A stretch of 47,291 nt of DNA from Rhodothermaceae bacterium (GTDB lineage Bacteria > Bacteroidota > Rhodothermia > Balneolales > Cyclonatronaceae). Below are positions 27,125 through 36,220 of the stretch, one piece after another. The translations under genes and the position numbers were made by a program. Every line of letters starts with the position of its first letter. The first letter of the stretch is position 1. The notes under the pieces were generated by a model. It ran no database searches. It worked only from the letters and a program-made list of their open reading frames with translations, and was not told where the DNA came from. The stretch covers positions 11,255 through 58,545 of the forward strand of contig JAIVHB010000129.1 of the NCBI GenBank assembly GCA_020201275.1. Reading direction: 5' to 3'.

Positions 27125-28732
27125 ATGATTTCTGCTGCTGTATCAAGTAATAAACCTGCGAACGGTAAATACGACAGTGTGATGTCAACGGGCCTCCCGC
27201 CCTTCAATGGATCCTGGACCAAAGTCCAGGCAGCACATCTTGTCCGCAGAACTCATTTTGGGATACGCACAAACAATTTGAACTTCGTCCGGAGCTTTCC
27301 CAATGCAACACAGGCTGTAACAGCCCTGGTCAACAACGCCAAAAGCACTCCCCTGCCCGATAACCCACAATGGTTTAACAGTGGCACATCCGGGAACATC
27401 CTGCATATGTATGATACTCAGTTCCGATGGATGGACAGCATGTACAATGGCGGTCTGCTTCAACGTATGATGTTATTCTGGAGCAATCATTTTGCCGTTT
27501 CTTACAGCAATATGAACGCACTGCCTGATAAAGCCGGCAATAGTTACGCCAGCCATATGTATAAATACTGGACGTTACTTCACCTGCAGTCTTTTGCTGA
27601 TTTCAAAACCATCGTCTCTCAGTTCAGTAAAAACTCGGCCATGGTTTATTACCTGAATAATTATAATTACAGAGCAGGTGAACCCAATCAGGATTTTGCC
27701 CGGGAGTTAATGGAATTATTCACTATTGGGCCAACCGACAAAAACGGAGCTGATAATTATTCTGAAAATGATGTAGCAGAAGTATCTCGTGCAGTTACCG
27801 GATGGCGGGTAAATGATGGCGCTCTCAGCAGTTATTTTGATGCCTCCCGCCACGACACCGGATCCAAAACGGTTTTCGGGCAGACCGGAAATTATGATCT
27901 GGACGGTGTAATCAATCTGATATTTGAACACCGCAGAGAGCAGGCTGCCTGGTTTATCTGCCGAAAATTATATGTCTACTTTGTGAGTGCAGAACCTGAT
28001 ACTACTGTCATCGATTCGATGGCTGCCTACTGTATACATCAAAATTTTGATATCTCAGCGGTACTGACAAATCTGTTGAGCAGTTCCCATTTTTATCAGG
28101 ATCGTTTCATGGGATGCCGTATTAAAAGCCCGATTGAGCTTTTCATCAGCTATTTGAGGGAATTGGAGATTACCCCCACCACACAGATAAAGGAATACAT
28201 TCGCTTGAGAATGCAGGATTCTAACGAGGAGTTATTACGCCCTGAAACTGTATTTGGTTGGGATGGCTACAACCCGCCCTATTCTGATGGTAGTCCGGGG
28301 CATTACAGCTGGATTAACACAAATCTGATGCCGGCCCGGTGGGATAATCTGAACAGCCTGATCAATGGTAGTGCCGGTACAGGCAGTTCTTTCAATCCGA
28401 TATCACTTATTGAAAAAATATCAGATCCTCACAACCCTTTCACCATCGCAGAAGATCTGGCCGGTTACATTCTGGCTGTACCCCTAAACAGATTGGAAGT
28501 GAGGATTGTTGAAGATGATTTTGCGGGCGATCCCAATCTGGCACCAAACCTGACAGGCTTCCCCGAACACAAAATAAATCTCTCAAAAATACTACTCGGC
28601 AGCATACCGTGGTACGAATGGAGGGTTGATGCCGATCAGTCTGGTAACCTGTACTATCAGCCTGTCTTTGCGGAAAGTATCAGACAGTATATATCCTACC
28701 TGCAACAGCTGCCTTCGTATCAACTTATCTGA
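27125..28732 (+). CDS. DUF1800 family protein
   Basis: 535 aa. DUF1800 landmarks: AAHLVRRTHFGIRTNNLNFV, RMMLFWSNHFAVS, HLQSFADFKTIVSQFSKNSAM, GEPNQDFARELMELFTIGP, YSENDVAEVSRAVTGWRVND, ICRKLYVYFVSAEPD, KSPIELFISYLRELEI and GWDGYNPPYSDG. No ordinary signal peptide follows the first Met, although DUF1800 proteins normally partner exported DUF1501 proteins. The DUF1501 gene starts 25 bp downstream, the usual arrangement for this pair. Molecular function is not established. A 263 bp upstream gap holds no recognised gene. Confidence 0.88.
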   Translation: MISAAVSSNKPANGKYDSVMSTGLPPFNGSWTKVQAAHLVRRTHFGIRTNNLNFVRSFPNATQAVTALVNNAKSTPLPDNPQWFNSGTSGNILHMYDTQFRWMDSMYNGGLLQRMMLFWSNHFAVSYSNMNALPDKAGNSYASHMYKYWTLLHLQSFADFKTIVSQFSKNSAMVYYLNNYNYRAGEPNQDFARELMELFTIGPTDKNGADNYSENDVAEVSRAVTGWRVNDGALSSYFDASRHDTGSKTVFGQTGNYDLDGVINLIFEHRREQAAWFICRKLYVYFVSAEPDTTVIDSMAAYCIHQNFDISAVLTNLLSSSHFYQDRFMGCRIKSPIELFISYLRELEITPTTQIKEYIRLRMQDSNEELLRPETVFGWDGYNPPYSDGSPGHYSWINTNLMPARWDNLNSLINGSAGTGSSFNPISLIEKISDPHNPFTIAEDLAGYILAVPLNRLEVRIVEDDFAGDPNLAPNLTGFPEHKINLSKILLGSIPWYEWRVDADQSGNLYYQPVFAESIRQYISYLQQLPSYQLI

Positions 28733-28757
28733 AATCCATTTCAAATCGATTCTGCAT

Positions 28758-30315
28758 ATGTGTATAGATGATAAAAATTCGGGGCATTCACACACACGGC
28801 ACGGCGGTGCCCTTGAGCATGGTGATGCTCATACCCATGATCATAATTCATGGACTCGCAGGAGCTTTCTGAGTACTTTGGGTTTCGCTGCGATAGGTTC
28901 TGGTATGATGCTCGGCGGCATGCCGGTCAGTACTTTTGCACGGTCCAGGTTTTTTAACAGGCTGGCCAGTGCTGAGAACGACCGGGTTCTGATACTCATT
29001 CAGCTTGGTGGTGGAAACGACGGGCTCAATACAATCATCCCCGTCACTAACGACATTTACTATCAAAAAAGACCAACCATCGGTATTCGTAAGCAAGATT
29101 CTATTCTGCTCAGCGATGATATCGGGATGCATCCTGCAATGTCCAGCCTGGAACCCTTCTGGGGTGACGGTAATATGGCGGTAATCCACAACGCCGGGTA
29201 TGCAAGCCAGAACCGTTCTCATGCACGCTCAACCGATATCTGGACATCTGCAAGCTGAATTTCCTTTGGGTGTACGAATTGGAGGATCTGCGAATGTATT
29301 TCAAAGCGAATTCGGTAATCTGGGTGTAACCTTTGGTGGGGCAAGCCAGTTTACGAGATTTCTTGAACAGGGTGGCTTTTATGATGAAGACAATGTACCG
29401 GCAAACGAATTTGGCAGGTCTCTCTCTTTTGCCCGCAAAATTGCCAACTCTTCCTTCAAATATCTCGAGTCTATTCAGGCAGCTGCCGACAGAGCTTCTA
29501 ACCTTGCAGAATATCCGAACAGTGGATTAGCCCGAAGTCTTTCCGTCGTTGCCCGTCTCATACGTGGCGGATTGAATACTAAAATGTATCTGGTATCTCT
29601 CGGTGGCTTTGATACCCACAACAATCAGGGTAGTCTCACCGGCGGACACGCCAATCTGCTTGCAAATATTTCCAATTCGGTTTCTGCCTTCTATAATGAC
29701 CTGGGCTCCGATAACCTGGGACACCGCGCACTTACCATGACATTCTCCGAATTTGGCAGAACGCTGCAGGAAAACTCCTCTCAGGGTACTGATCATGGAT
29801 CCTCTGCTCCTGTCATGGTTTTCGGACCGGTGAAGGGAGGTCAGTATGGTTCGCATGCAACGCTTTCTCAACTCGACGGTTCAGGCGACCCTATTTATGG
29901 TACCGATTACAGATCAATATATACCAGCATACTGGATGACTGGTTTGGACTGCCACCCGAAGATGTAGATTCAGTTATTCCCGGGCAGTATAGCAAGCTT
30001 GATTTCGTGGATGCACTTGCCACCAGTATCACAAGACAGAACGAGATACCAGTCACTGTATCACTAGACCAAAACTATCCCAATCCGTTTAATCCGGCAA
30101 CTAACATCAGCTTCACCCTTCCGGCAGCAGGTGATGTAAGACTGCAGGTATTTGACGTAAGCGGAAGGCTTGTAAGCACTCTCATAAACAGTGCTATGAA
30201 TGCGGGAAAACATACGGTTACTTTCAATGGAGGTTTACTCGCCAGCGGCACCTACCTGTACCGGCTCAGTACCCCTGAAGTGACCCTGACGAAAAAAATG
30301 ACTTTACTCAAATGA
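28758..30315 (+). pseudogene. DUF1501 protein with Tat signal and T9SS sorting domain, frameshifted
   Basis: The gene is split between two frames. The first part starts at ATG 28758 with a His-rich stretch (SGHSHTRHGGALEHGDAHTH), then a twin-arginine signal (WTRRSFLSTLGFAAIGSGMM) and DUF1501 sequence VLILIQLGGGNDGLNTIIPV, and runs to RSHARSTDIWTSAS before a TGA at 29256-29258. The second part, in another frame, resumes at about 29250 with EFPLGVRIGGSANV and includes YLVSLGGFDTHNNQGSLTGGH and TFSEFGRTLQENSSQGTDHG. It ends with a type IX sorting domain containing LDQNYPNPFNPATNISFTLP. The family normally has about 25 more residues at the join (a GWLGRYL-like segment), so a deletion plus frameshift is likely, unless it is an assembly error. 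The family is related to sulfatase/phosphatase folds. Confidence 0.85.
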
Positions 30316-30343
30316 TAATTGACATAAAGGTAAACTAAGCATC

Positions 30344-31365
30344 ATGAAAAAGAGTGTTGTTTGTATGTTGTGTATCATGATTCCTGTATTTATTTCAGGA
30401 TGTAATCTGGTAGACAACCTGACAGGAAAAAAAGAGGAAGATACCGGCAATGTTATCCATCCGGTATTACTAAACGGTAAATGGGGTTACATCAACAGCA
30501 AAGGTCAGATTGCGATTAATCCTGCTTTCGACGATGCCCGTTCTTTTTCTGATGGTATGGCACCTGTTCGGGTCGGTACACTCTGGGGTTATGTTGATGC
30601 AGCCACGTCCAGCCTCGCTATTGAACCCATGTTTACAACTGCCGGCGATTTTGGCGACGGTCTGGCCCCTGTTCAGCTGCCCGGACAACAATACGGGTAT
30701 ATCGACAGGCGCGGAAATTATGTTGTGGAACCTGCTTTTGATTTTGCTTCTCCTTTTTCTGAAGGGTTCGCAGCAGTGCGTACTGATGGATTGTGGGGAT
30801 ACATTACCAAAAACGGTTCATACCTGCTAAGTCCGCAATACAGCAGTGCAAGGGTATTTTCAAATGGAATGGCTGCTGTGGAGACATTCGATGGATGGGT
30901 TTACATCAATAATGACGGTACAGAGGTGATTAACCCAACCTTCCGTATTGCCTCGGCAGGTGAGTTTGTTGATGGTCTCGCCCCCATTCAAACGGCTGAA
31001 GGCTGGGGTTACATTAACAAAAATGGAGAACTAATAATTACTCCCAAATACAGTGAGGCGGGGCGGGCCGGGCATGGATAAGAAATGACAGTTACATCGG
31101 TTTCATTGATAAAAATGAAAAAATGATCGTAGAACCACAGTTCGCAGAAGCTCGATCTTTTTCGGAGGACATGGCTGCCGTAAGACTCAACAGCAACTGG
31201 TTTTATATGGGTAGAAATAACAATCTCATAACCATCACGCAACCCTTTTCCAATGCTGACAGCTTCACTGACGGTATCGCCCGGGTGACCATCGGTAGCG
31301 GTCAGAATGCAAGATATGGTTATATCGATAAAAAAGGTGAATTCATCTGGTTTCCATCACGCTAA
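30344..31365 (+). pseudogene. WG-repeat lipoprotein, copy 1, frameshifted
   Basis: Lipoprotein signal (MKKSVVCMLCIMIPVFISGC) followed by WG repeats of the form GKWGYINSKGQIAINPAFDDARSFSDGMAPVR. The frame ends at 31081 (TAA 31079-31081) within the GC-rich stretch GAGGCGGGGCGGGCCGGGC. The repeat continues in another frame, where the codons read GRAWIRNDSYIGFIDKNEKM, MIVEPQFAEARSFSEDMAAV and so on to a stop at 31365. A normal repeat would need about five more residues at the break, so a small deletion is likely. About 260-300 aa would have been intended. WG repeats are binding modules of unknown partner; the protein probably faces the periplasm or cell surface. Confidence 0.8.
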
Positions 31366-31379
31366 ATCTTTGAAGAATC

Positions 31380-32432
31380 ATGAAGCGCTACTACATCGTA
31401 ATACTGACACTGATTACTGTTGCATTCATTACTTCCTGTAATATTGTCGATTCCATTACAGGAAAAAATGATGATGCTACGGTAGAACTATATCCTGTTC
31501 AGGTTGGCGGGCAATGGGGATACATCAATAAAAATGGCCGAATCGAAATTAACCCTCAGTTCCAGAGCGCGGCTCCGTTTTATGAGGGTCTTGCAGCCAT
31601 TAGGGAATCGAACCGCTGGAAATACATTAACAGCAGAGGTGATGTGGTAATAGATGGGAATTTCTCCAGTATCAGCCGTTTCTCTGAGGGCAAGGCTGCT
31701 GTTCAGCTTGATGGCAGATGGGGATATATCAATAAAAAAGGGAACTTTGTTATCAATCCGAAATACCGGAGTGCATTTCCTTTTTCAAATGGCAGGGCAT
31801 TTATTCGTAGTGTCAATTTTTCCGAACATTATTACATTGACGCGGGCGATAAGCGTATTCAATCTCTAACCCTACCGGGATCTGTTGATTATGTTGAAGA
31901 TAATGAGTTTCGTGACGGCAGGGCCATGGTTCGCAGGCAAAATCTGTTTGGCTACATCGATAAAGACGGCAACGCTGTGGTTGATCTAAAATACTCCGAA
32001 GCAAGGCCATTTTCCGAGCGCCTTGCGGCAGTACGGATTAGCGACCGCTGGGGTTTTATTGATGGAAATGGAGATGTTGCGATAACACCCGGATTCATAA
32101 GTGTGGGTGATTTCGGCGATGGGCTGGCTCCGGCCAGAGCCTCATCAAACCTGTTCGGTTATGTTGATAAAGCAGGTAACTTTGTAATCGGTGAGCAATT
32201 TGAAGTTGCGGAGCCATTTACGGAAGGCCGGGCTGCTGTTTTTGTCGACGGCAGATGGACCTTCATTGACAAAAAGGGAAATACTATTACTTCTCCCAAA
32301 TTTGATGACGTCAGACCATTTTATAACGGTCTTGCCAGGGTTACAATATTAGTACCAGTAGGCGAGAATATTCAAACCCATCGTGGCTATATAAATAAAT
32401 CGGGCCAGTATGTCTGGTACCCCACAAACTGA
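31380..32432 (+). CDS. WG-repeat lipoprotein, copy 2
   Basis: 350 aa, intact paralogue of the preceding gene. The lipoprotein signal MKRYYIVILTLITVAFITSC is followed by CNIVDSITGKNDD, matching NLVDNLTGKKEED in copy 1. At least seven WG repeats follow, for example GQWGYINKNGRIEINPQFQS, GRWGYINKKGNFVINPKYRS, LFGYIDKDGNAVVDLKYSEA, DRWGFIDGNGDVAITPGFIS and GRWTFIDKKGNTITSPKFDD. It starts 15 bp after the end of copy 1, so the two are tandem duplicates in one transcript. Function unknown. Confidence 0.88.
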   Translation: MKRYYIVILTLITVAFITSCNIVDSITGKNDDATVELYPVQVGGQWGYINKNGRIEINPQFQSAAPFYEGLAAIRESNRWKYINSRGDVVIDGNFSSISRFSEGKAAVQLDGRWGYINKKGNFVINPKYRSAFPFSNGRAFIRSVNFSEHYYIDAGDKRIQSLTLPGSVDYVEDNEFRDGRAMVRRQNLFGYIDKDGNAVVDLKYSEARPFSERLAAVRISDRWGFIDGNGDVAITPGFISVGDFGDGLAPARASSNLFGYVDKAGNFVIGEQFEVAEPFTEGRAAVFVDGRWTFIDKKGNTITSPKFDDVRPFYNGLARVTILVPVGENIQTHRGYINKSGQYVWYPTN

Positions 32433-32441
32433 TTTGGATAT

Positions 32442-33152
32442 TTAGTCTAAACCCGAATCCGGTTCGTCGGCGTCTTCATCTGCTACATCTTCCGTTCCTG
32501 TATCGATATCTTCATTCGGCGTATAGTCATCATCATCGTCGTCGTCATCATCAGCAGGCTCAACCGGTGCGGTTTTTTTCGTGGATTTTTCCTCAATCGC
32601 TCCTGCCCTGCGCAACATGAGCGTTACCTCAATGTGATCGTTTTCGTTGGCCATGGCAAGAGCGTTCTTCCCATTCTTGTCTTTGACTTTGACGTCTGCA
32701 CCTTTGTGAATGAGGAAACGCACAATATCGGCATGGCCCTCCCGTGCGGCCTGCATCAGGGCTGTTTGCCCCCAACTCTGCCGGGCATTCACATCCGCCC
32801 CTTTATCAAACAATAATCTTACAGCATCGAGTTTTCCTTCCCTGGCAGCAATTATCATTGCCAGAGGGCCTACTGCCGCTCCGTTTTCAAGCAGGAATCT
32901 CATCATACCGGTATTGCCGTTTTCCGCAGCCCTGTTCAATGCAGTACCGCCAATTTTATTGGTCAGGTTTACATCTGCGCCTTTTTCCACTAAAAGAGTG
33001 ACGCAATCCACTTGATTAGACTGCGCTGCATAAATGAGTGCGGTTGATCCGTTTTTGGCCGACTCGTTAATGTCGGCACCGCCTTCAAGTAATTTCTTTA
33101 TTTCGGCTGCATTTCCTTCAGTTGCGGCCTGGTGCAGTGCGGGAAGTTCCAT
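32442..33152 (-). CDS. Ankyrin-repeat protein with acidic tail
   Basis: 236 aa. About five ankyrin repeats occupy residues 1-165 (LPALHQAATEGNAAEIKKLL, GSTALIYAAQSNQVDCVTLL, GGTALNRAAENGNTGMMRFL, REGKLDAVRLLFDKGADVNA, GQTALMQAAREGHADIVRFL, KNALAMANENDHIEVTLML). After them comes a Lys/Thr linker and a strongly acidic tail with nine consecutive Asp residues. There is no signal peptide, so it is probably cytoplasmic and mediates protein binding. The gene is convergent with the WG gene, 9 bp away. Confidence 0.88.
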   Translation of the reverse strand: MELPALHQAATEGNAAEIKKLLEGGADINESAKNGSTALIYAAQSNQVDCVTLLVEKGADVNLTNKIGGTALNRAAENGNTGMMRFLLENGAAVGPLAMIIAAREGKLDAVRLLFDKGADVNARQSWGQTALMQAAREGHADIVRFLIHKGADVKVKDKNGKNALAMANENDHIEVTLMLRRAGAIEEKSTKKTAPVEPADDDDDDDDDYTPNEDIDTGTEDVADEDADEPDSGLD

Positions 33153-33333
33153 GATAATACGTTGTAGTTCGCGGTTGTTGAGGTAAACACCGAAACGATG
33201 AATACCTGCAGATGTTTCAAATTTTGTGTTTTAAACCTGATACTGAATTTCATAAATCAGATTGGGCAAAATTAAGAAACTTGTAACAGAGTCTTCACAT
33301 GTTTTAATGAAAAAATTATGACCTCCATGATAC

Positions 33334-34263
33334 TTATTCTATAACACTTGCGCCTTTATAGCCCCTGAAAAACTCTGATGCCTCCATGATTTTTTTGCCT
33401 TCAAGCTGCACTTTTAGCAGCTCAACAACCCCATCAGCACATCCGGCAAACACCTTGTTATTATCAGTTATTACTTGTGCCGGACGGATACCAGGTAAAG
33501 TAATCCCAGCCGGTCTGCACTCGTGAATGCGTAAACGAAGCCCGTCGAGAACAGCCCACGCTCCAGGCGATGGACTAAGCCCCCTTATTTTATTATAAAT
33601 ACGGGTTTTATTCTCCGAGAAATCAATCCGGCAGTCATCGGGGAAAATTTTGGGAGCTGGTGTTGCTACTTTATCATCCTGGCGAAACAATTCATATTTC
33701 CCATCTGCAATAAGCTGTACTGATCTTAACAGCAGATCAGCACCCAGATACATAAGCCGTTCATACACTGACCCTGTATTTTCATGCGGTCCTATTCCCG
33801 TTTTCTCTTGCAGCAGAATGTTGCCGGTATCTATTTTCTCATCCAGAAAAAAAACAGTGCATCCCGTTTCTGTATCACCATTCATAACAGCATGGTGAAT
33901 AGGTGCAGCACCACGGTAACGCGGCAGCAGAGATGCGTGCAGGTTCACGGAACCTATGTGCGGTATATCAAGAATTACCTGCGGCAGCACCCGGAAAGCT
34001 ACTACCACGAAAAGGTCGGCATCGCTTGTCTTCAGCTTTTGAATGAAATCAGCCGATTTCAGATCTTCAACTTCTATAACTGGCAGCCCAAGACGTATTG
34101 CCGAATTTTTCACAGCAGTAGGAGACTTTTCTCTACCCCGCCCCCGTCGCTTGTCGGGGCCTGTAACTACAGCAACAACATTATGATGGCTTGAATGCAG
34201 TTTTTCAAGGGATGGGACGGCAAAATCCGGCGATCCCATAAAAACAATCCGTAATGTTTTCAT
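33334..34263 (-). CDS. fmt: Methionyl-tRNA formyltransferase
   Basis: 309 aa. Formylates initiator Met-tRNA using 10-formyl-THF. Motifs: IVFMGSPDFAVPSLEKL, the conserved GPDKRRGRGREKSPTAVKNSA loop, and catalytic residues in SVNLHASLLPRYRGAAPIHH (Asn and His) and LDEKIDTGNILLQ (Asp). The C-terminal domain contains IRGLSPSPGAWAVLDG and FAGCADGVVELLKVQLEGKK. It lies 48 bp downstream of def, the usual pairing, so the enzymes that add and remove the formyl group are co-transcribed. Confidence 0.97.
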   Translation of the reverse strand: MKTLRIVFMGSPDFAVPSLEKLHSSHHNVVAVVTGPDKRRGRGREKSPTAVKNSAIRLGLPVIEVEDLKSADFIQKLKTSDADLFVVVAFRVLPQVILDIPHIGSVNLHASLLPRYRGAAPIHHAVMNGDTETGCTVFFLDEKIDTGNILLQEKTGIGPHENTGSVYERLMYLGADLLLRSVQLIADGKYELFRQDDKVATPAPKIFPDDCRIDFSENKTRIYNKIRGLSPSPGAWAVLDGLRLRIHECRPAGITLPGIRPAQVITDNNKVFAGCADGVVELLKVQLEGKKIMEASEFFRGYKGASVIE

Positions 34264-34311
34264 ATTGATGTACCTTTATTCTGCACTGAAATTCTGCAAC
34301 TGAGGAATTGA

Positions 34312-34851
34312 TCACCAACCGTTTGGTGGTATTGTAATTTTGACCTGCATCAGTTTTCCCTTGAGAAGACGCTTGCGGAATGAACCCAGGTAATCTATAA
34401 ACAGAATGCCGTCGAGATGGTCAATTTCATGCTGTATGACCCTTGATGACCAACCAGTCACATTCAGTTCCCTTGACTTGAAATTCCGATCGAAAAATTT
34501 CACCGAGATTGATTCCGGTCTGTTTACACTGTCGCGTACACCGGGAATGCTCAGGCAGCCTTCTTCAACGGATACCTGAATATCACTCTTTTGAGTTACT
34601 TCGGGGTTAATAAAAACAAGGGGGCCTAAATCATCCTCATCGGTATCTTCAGTCATTACGTCAGCATCCATCACAAAAAGGCGAATTGACTTGCCTATCT
34701 GTGGTGCTGCGAGCCCGACTCCGCTACCGTTGTACATGGTTTCAAACATATCGTCGATAAGGGTCTGTAAATCCTGTGAATCTGCTGATATATTTTCTGA
34801 TTCCTGCCTGAGTACGGGGTCATCGTACGTTACAATTGGTAATACACTCAT
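34312..34851 (-). CDS. def: Peptide deformylase
   Basis: 179 aa from ATG 34849-34851 (the open frame extends to 34944 inside ruvX). All three metalloenzyme motifs are present: GVGLAAPQIG, EEGCLSIPG with the metal-binding Cys, and QHEIDHLDGILFIDYL with the two metal-binding His and the catalytic Glu. It removes the formyl group from nascent proteins. It starts 4 bp after the ruvX stop and is followed by fmt. Confidence 0.97.
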   Translation of the reverse strand: MSVLPIVTYDDPVLRQESENISADSQDLQTLIDDMFETMYNGSGVGLAAPQIGKSIRLFVMDADVMTEDTDEDDLGPLVFINPEVTQKSDIQVSVEEGCLSIPGVRDSVNRPESISVKFFDRNFKSRELNVTGWSSRVIQHEIDHLDGILFIDYLGSFRKRLLKGKLMQVKITIPPNGW

Positions 34852-34855
34852 TGAT

Positions 34856-35275
34856 CTAATTTCGGTCAAGATAATCCTGCAGTAATATAGCGGCTGCCAC
34901 AGCGTCAACCAATCCTTTTTCCTGCCTTCGTTTCCTGGAAACACCAGATGCCATAATACTTTGCTGCGCTAACTGTGAAGTAAATCTTTCGTCAAGAGTA
35001 ACAATCTCGACACCGGGGAGCTCTTTTTTTAGCTTTTTAATAAAATTCTCAACCATTTCGGTAGCATGACCGGTTTCACCTTTTAGATTAACAGGCCATC
35101 CGACTACAATTTTTTCAAATCGTTCAGATAAAAAAAGGTTTTTCAGATACTGAAAAACCTTGGTTGTATCGAAAGCGCCGACCGGGGTTGCAATAGTTTG
35201 CAACACATCCGATCTGGCGATTCCTATTCTTTTGATTCCAACATCCAGACTCAGAATCCGGCCTTTTATAACCAA
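34856..35275 (-). CDS. ruvX: RuvX/YqgF-family resolvase-like nuclease
   Basis: 139 aa. RNase H-like fold with the first acid in GRILSLDVGIKRIGIARSD, the second in KIVVGWPVNLKGETGHATEM, and the DERFTSQLAQQSI and KGLVDAVAAAILLQDYLD motifs. YqgF proteins act in pre-16S rRNA 5' end maturation and have been proposed as Holliday-junction resolvases. It lies 12 bp after the HU gene and 4 bp before def. Confidence 0.95.
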   Translation of the reverse strand: MVIKGRILSLDVGIKRIGIARSDVLQTIATPVGAFDTTKVFQYLKNLFLSERFEKIVVGWPVNLKGETGHATEMVENFIKKLKKELPGVEIVTLDERFTSQLAQQSIMASGVSRKRRQEKGLVDAVAAAILLQDYLDRN

Positions 35276-35287
35276 AACTGGATCCTG

Positions 35288-35605
35288 TTACTTGGTTGCC
35301 GTCTCTTCGAGAGGCTGACGTAGGAACTCTTTCAATAATTTGCTTGGCTTAAAGTGCGTTTTACGGTGTTCTGGCACGTAAATGACTTCATTTGTTTTAG
35401 GATTACGGGCTTTTGGTTTTGCCTTGGTAATCTTTACTTCGAACACACCAAAATCTCTGATTTCAATTCGGCATGTTGGATTGGCATCCATCATTGTTTC
35501 ACGAAGCGCAGTTATAACGTCGTCGACCCAGGGTTCTACCTGAACCATTGGCAGGTTTTTACTCTCTGAAATGCGACGTACAATATCTCTTTTTGTGTAG
35601 GTCAT
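35288..35605 (-). CDS. HU/IHF-family DNA-binding protein
   Basis: 105 aa. Begins TYTKRDIVRRISESKNL and contains the beta-arm region FGVFEVKITKAKPKARNPKT and the conserved end VYVPEHRKTHFKPSKLLKEFL-like sequence (IYVPEHRKTHFKPSKLLKEF). It is a small dimeric nucleoid protein that bends DNA. It is the first gene of the HU-ruvX-def-fmt cluster; its promoter should lie in 35606-35700. Confidence 0.93.
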   Translation of the reverse strand: MTYTKRDIVRRISESKNLPMVQVEPWVDDVITALRETMMDANPTCRIEIRDFGVFEVKITKAKPKARNPKTNEVIYVPEHRKTHFKPSKLLKEFLRQPLEETATK

Positions 35606-35863
35606 AAGTCCTTGTATGCTAATGTGTTATTATTATTAGTAAGCAGTTTGTCCAACTGCTTATTTTGTACTTTCGGGCTGTAATTTCAATTCCGACCCTA
35701 AATCATATCTATTCAGTGGGTTCAGAAAGGGGTAATCGTCTGTTTTTACATTTGTTATAGAATACGGAATTCTAACGAGAAGTTAAAGAAGATAAACGCA
35801 AAAAGTTGTATAAAAACGGTACTTAGGCTAAATCCAGCAATTTCAATTCAAAAAATAAACCAT

Positions 35864-35897
35864 GTTAATTGTCATCTAACAACGACTAACAATTAAC
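35864..35897. repeat. 9-bp perfect inverted repeat
   Basis: GTTAATTGT (35864-35872) and ACAATTAAC (35889-35897) are perfect complements separated by 16 nt. It could be a repressor site or a weak hairpin. There is no T-run directly after it. Confidence 0.7.
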
Positions 35898-35929
35898 CTT
35901 ATTTTAGTGGTTAGTTTATAAATTCGTCA

Positions 35930-35978
35930 GGTTCATATAGAACCCTTGGCAAGCATCATTTGAACTTACATAGGGTTC
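35930..35978 (+). promoter_or_regulatory. Two alternative hairpins sharing one arm
   Basis: GGTTC (35930-35934) can pair with GAACC (35940-35944), while GAACCCT (35940-35946) can instead pair with AGGGTTC (35972-35978). The two structures exclude each other, as in a switch. The arms are short, and function is only a guess. Confidence 0.35.
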
Positions 35979-36056
35979 CATGAAGAATCAACACCTTGGC
36001 TGGTAAACCGACCAATTATAAAGATATATAGTAGTCATGGATTGTTGCCCTCCGAT

Positions 36057-36128
36057 ATGAAACAAGCCATCTGTCCCCTCTTATTTGCTTTCCTTATAAT
36101 AGTAATAACCAGCTGTTTTGTTGGTTAG
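36057..36128 (+). CDS. Stand-alone lipoprotein signal ORF (23 aa)
   Basis: ATG 36057-36059 to TAG 36126-36128 encodes MKQAICPLLFAFLIIVITSC followed by FVG. This is a complete lipoprotein signal with lipobox V-I-T-S-C and almost no mature part. It could be a very small lipoprotein of the entericidin kind or the remains of a decapitated lipoprotein gene. It lies 92 bp before the PARCEL gene on the same strand. Confidence 0.4.
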   Translation: MKQAICPLLFAFLIIVITSCFVG

Positions 36129-36220
36129 ATGAAAATGAACTACTTATTTAGAGGGTTATATTAGAATAGTTATATTACTTTTATAAACAGAGTAAACCTT
36201 CAGACTAATCATCTGCTGCT

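Larger units (their letters stand above)
35606..36220. other. AT-rich divergent spacer with several inverted repeats
   Basis: 615 bp between the HU gene and the PARCEL-repeat gene, clearly richer in A/T than its neighbours. It contains a 9-bp inverted repeat (35864-35897), two mutually exclusive short hairpins around 35930-35978, a repeated CCTTGGC (35944-35950 and 35994-36000) and a 23-codon lipoprotein-signal ORF (36057-36128). Apart from these no gene or known RNA was recognised. Confidence 0.6.
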
